The notes under the pieces were generated by a model. That model was given only the letters and a program-made list of their open reading frames with translations, made no database searches and was not told where the DNA came from. From the NCBI GenBank assembly GCA_963768945.1, contig CAVYJW010000003.1, positions 682,001 to 746,000 on the forward strand: DNA of 64,000 nucleotides, given 5' to 3'. Below, piece after piece: positions 62,462 through 64,000 of this stretch; within the stretch, counting starts at the first letter, position 1; every line of letters starts with the position of its first letter. A program made the translations under genes and the position numbers. This stretch comes from RYN-230 sp963768945. GTDB lineage: Bacteria; Actinomycetota; Actinomycetes; Streptosporangiales; Streptosporangiaceae.

Positions 62462-64000
62462 ATGACGGTGCCAGGACCCGAGCGGCCGGTGGGCCGGATC
62501 CGGTTCATGGACCAGCAGCGGGTCAACCTCGATGGGTTCGCCGTCGAGGACCCCGACCTCGGCCTGATCGCGCTGCGCTCCCCGCACGACCCCGAGCCGG
62601 GGCTGCTGATCTCCGGCGGCCGGGTGGTGGAGATGGACGGGGTCGCGGAGGAGGATTTCGACTCACTCGACGCCTACATCGCGCGGCACGGCCTGGACCT
62701 GGACGTCGCCGCGGAGGTCATGGCCCTGACCGACGTGGAGCTGGCCCGGCGTGCGGTCCGCCCGGACGTGCCCCGGGCCGAGGTCATCCGGCTGTGCGCG
62801 GGAGCGACGCCCGCCAAGCTCGCCCGGGTGCTGGCGCTGCTGCGGCCGGCCGAGCTCGGGCTGGCCATGACCAAGCTGCGCGGCCGGCGCACCCCCAGCA
62901 ACCAGGCGCACGTCACCAACCGGCTCGACGACCCGCTGCTGCTCGCCGCCGACTCGGCCACGGCGGCCGCGTTCGGGTTCCGGGAGATCGAGACCACCGT
63001 CCCGGTCCTCGCCGACGCGCCCAGCAACGCGGTGGCCTGCCTCATCGGTGCCGCGGTGGGGTCGCAGGGCGTGCTCATCCAGTGCTCGGTCGAGGAGGCC
63101 CTGGAACTCGAGCTCGGCATGCGCGGGCTGACCTCCTACGCGGAGACGGTCTCGCTCTACGGCACCGAGCCAGTGTTCACCGACGGTGACGACACCCCCT
63201 GGTCCAAGGCGTTCCTGACCTCCGCGTACGCGTCGCGCGGAATGAAGATGCGGGTCTCCTCGGGAGCCGGGGCCGAGGTGCTGATGGCCGGCGCCGAGGG
63301 CAAGTCCATGCTCTACCTGGAGGCCCGCTGCATCGCACTGGCCCGTGCGATCGGCGCCCAGGGCGTGCAGAACGGCGGCATCGACGGGGCCAGCGTCGCC
63401 GGGTCGGTGCCCCGCGGGCTGCGCGAGCTGATGGCCGAGAACGTCATGGTCATGATGCGGAACCTGGAGTCCTGCTCCGGCAACGACGCGCTGATGAGCG
63501 AGTCGGACATGCGCCGCACCTCCCGGACGCTGCCCATCGTGCTGGCCGGGTCAGACTTTGTGTTCAGCGGCTTCGGCAGCATCCAGCGCTACGACAACAT
63601 GTTCGGCCCCAGCAACTTCAACGCCGAGGACATCGACGATTTCCTGGCCATGCAGCGGGACTGGGGCATCGACGGCGGGCTGCGCACCGTGCCGGCCGAC
63701 GAGATCGGCGAGCTGCGCCGCTATGCCGCCCAGGCCTGCCGGGCCGTGTACCAGCACCTCGGGCTGGCCGACTTCACCGACGACCACGTGGAGCGGGCGG
63801 TCAACGCGGCCGGGTCCAAGGACCTGGGGGAGACCGACACGCTGGCCGTGCTCAGCGCGGCGCACGCGATCCGCGAGGGCGGTCTCACCGTGGTGGACAT
63901 CGTCGCGGCGCTCGACGAGACCGGGTACGAGGCCGAGGCGGAGGCCATCATGGAGATGACCCGGGCCCGGCTCTCGGGCGACTACCTGCAGACCGCCGCG
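62462..64000 (+). CDS. pduC: Diol/glycerol dehydratase large subunit, 3' end cut off
   Basis: 513 codons are open to the window edge; PduC is normally about 550 aa, so only the last ~40 residues are missing. The B12-dependent alpha subunit is recognisable throughout: RPVGRIRFMDQQRVNLDGF, RPDVPRAEVIRLCAGATP, SAYASRGMKMRVSSGAGAEV, GVQNGGIDGASVAGSVPRG and SNFNAEDIDDFLAMQRDWG. It converts 1,2-propanediol to propionaldehyde or glycerol to 3-hydroxypropionaldehyde with adenosylcobalamin. Medium and small subunits and the reactivase should lie just downstream. Confidence 0.95.
   Translation, partial: MTVPGPERPVGRIRFMDQQRVNLDGFAVEDPDLGLIALRSPHDPEPGLLISGGRVVEMDGVAEEDFDSLDAYIARHGLDLDVAAEVMALTDVELARRAVRPDVPRAEVIRLCAGATPAKLARVLALLRPAELGLAMTKLRGRRTPSNQAHVTNRLDDPLLLAADSATAAAFGFREIETTVPVLADAPSNAVACLIGAAVGSQGVLIQCSVEEALELELGMRGLTSYAETVSLYGTEPVFTDGDDTPWSKAFLTSAYASRGMKMRVSSGAGAEVLMAGAEGKSMLYLEARCIALARAIGAQGVQNGGIDGASVAGSVPRGLRELMAENVMVMMRNLESCSGNDALMSESDMRRTSRTLPIVLAGSDFVFSGFGSIQRYDNMFGPSNFNAEDIDDFLAMQRDWGIDGGLRTVPADEIGELRRYAAQACRAVYQHLGLADFTDDHVERAVNAAGSKDLGETDTLAVLSAAHAIREGGLTVVDIVAALDETGYEAEAEAIMEMTRARLSGDYLQTAA

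Overview
The window is GC-rich, gene-dense DNA with many GTG/TTG starts, frequent 4-base ATGA/GTGA stop-start overlaps and actinobacterial regulator families (PaaX, SARP/BTAD, PadR, GntR-UTRA). It is best read as the chromosome of a soil-type actinomycete (Actinomycetota). A finer placement cannot be made from the sequence alone. No rRNA, tRNA, CRISPR array, prophage or insertion sequence was seen.

Layout. (1) 0-6.5 kb: an aerobic benzoyl-CoA (box) operon: the end of a PaaX-type regulator, then boxC, boxB, benzoate-CoA ligase, an amidohydrolase and a GNAT protein. (2) 6.6-12.6 kb: a HhH glycosylase and zwf, a VIT-family transporter, and a TetR regulator divergent from an alpha/beta hydrolase. 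(3) 12.6-21 kb: a ClpC-type unfoldase with a DUF2795 protein, unknown genes, an MBL hydrolase and an HdeD protein; several genes here are frameshifted. (4) 21-31.5 kb: a membrane GT2 divergent from a HlyD adaptor/lipoprotein pair; glyA behind a ZTP riboswitch; then OsmC, an NTF2-like protein, a phosphotransferase and a methyltransferase. (5) 31.5-42.3 kb: a large SARP/AAA regulator and cupin, a PLD-like protein, a broken two-component pair, a broken flavin monooxygenase, and a GntR/ThDP-enzyme operon. (6) 42.8-51.9 kb: a lipid-linked glycosylation/membrane cluster (GT2, two large polytopic proteins, a UPF0104 protein, a GT4-methyltransferase fusion). (7) 52-64 kb: a PadR gene and an APC permease, divergent from a bacterial microcompartment (BMC) operon.

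The BMC operon is the highlight. It runs class-III PLP enzyme, CoA-acylating aldehyde dehydrogenase with a C-terminal encapsulation-like helix, BMC-T, a small helix-tagged protein, BMC-P, a strong hairpin, BMC-H, a second BMC-T, a small-molecule kinase, an SDR and a GntR regulator. This matches the Rhodococcus/Mycobacterium microcompartment (RMM) type, which handles amino-alcohols such as 1-amino-2-propanol. Directly behind it on the same strand starts the large subunit of a B12-dependent diol/glycerol dehydratase, cut by the window end. This suggests a compartment fed by two routes, amino-alcohol and 1,2-diol, that meet at the same aldehyde dehydrogenase.

Two further genome-level patterns stand out. 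First, short tandem repeats, mostly 15 bp in period, occur at more than ten unrelated places, often in frame inside coding regions. Second, about five genes are broken by what look like single-base losses in G/C-rich runs, which may be consensus errors rather than true decay.
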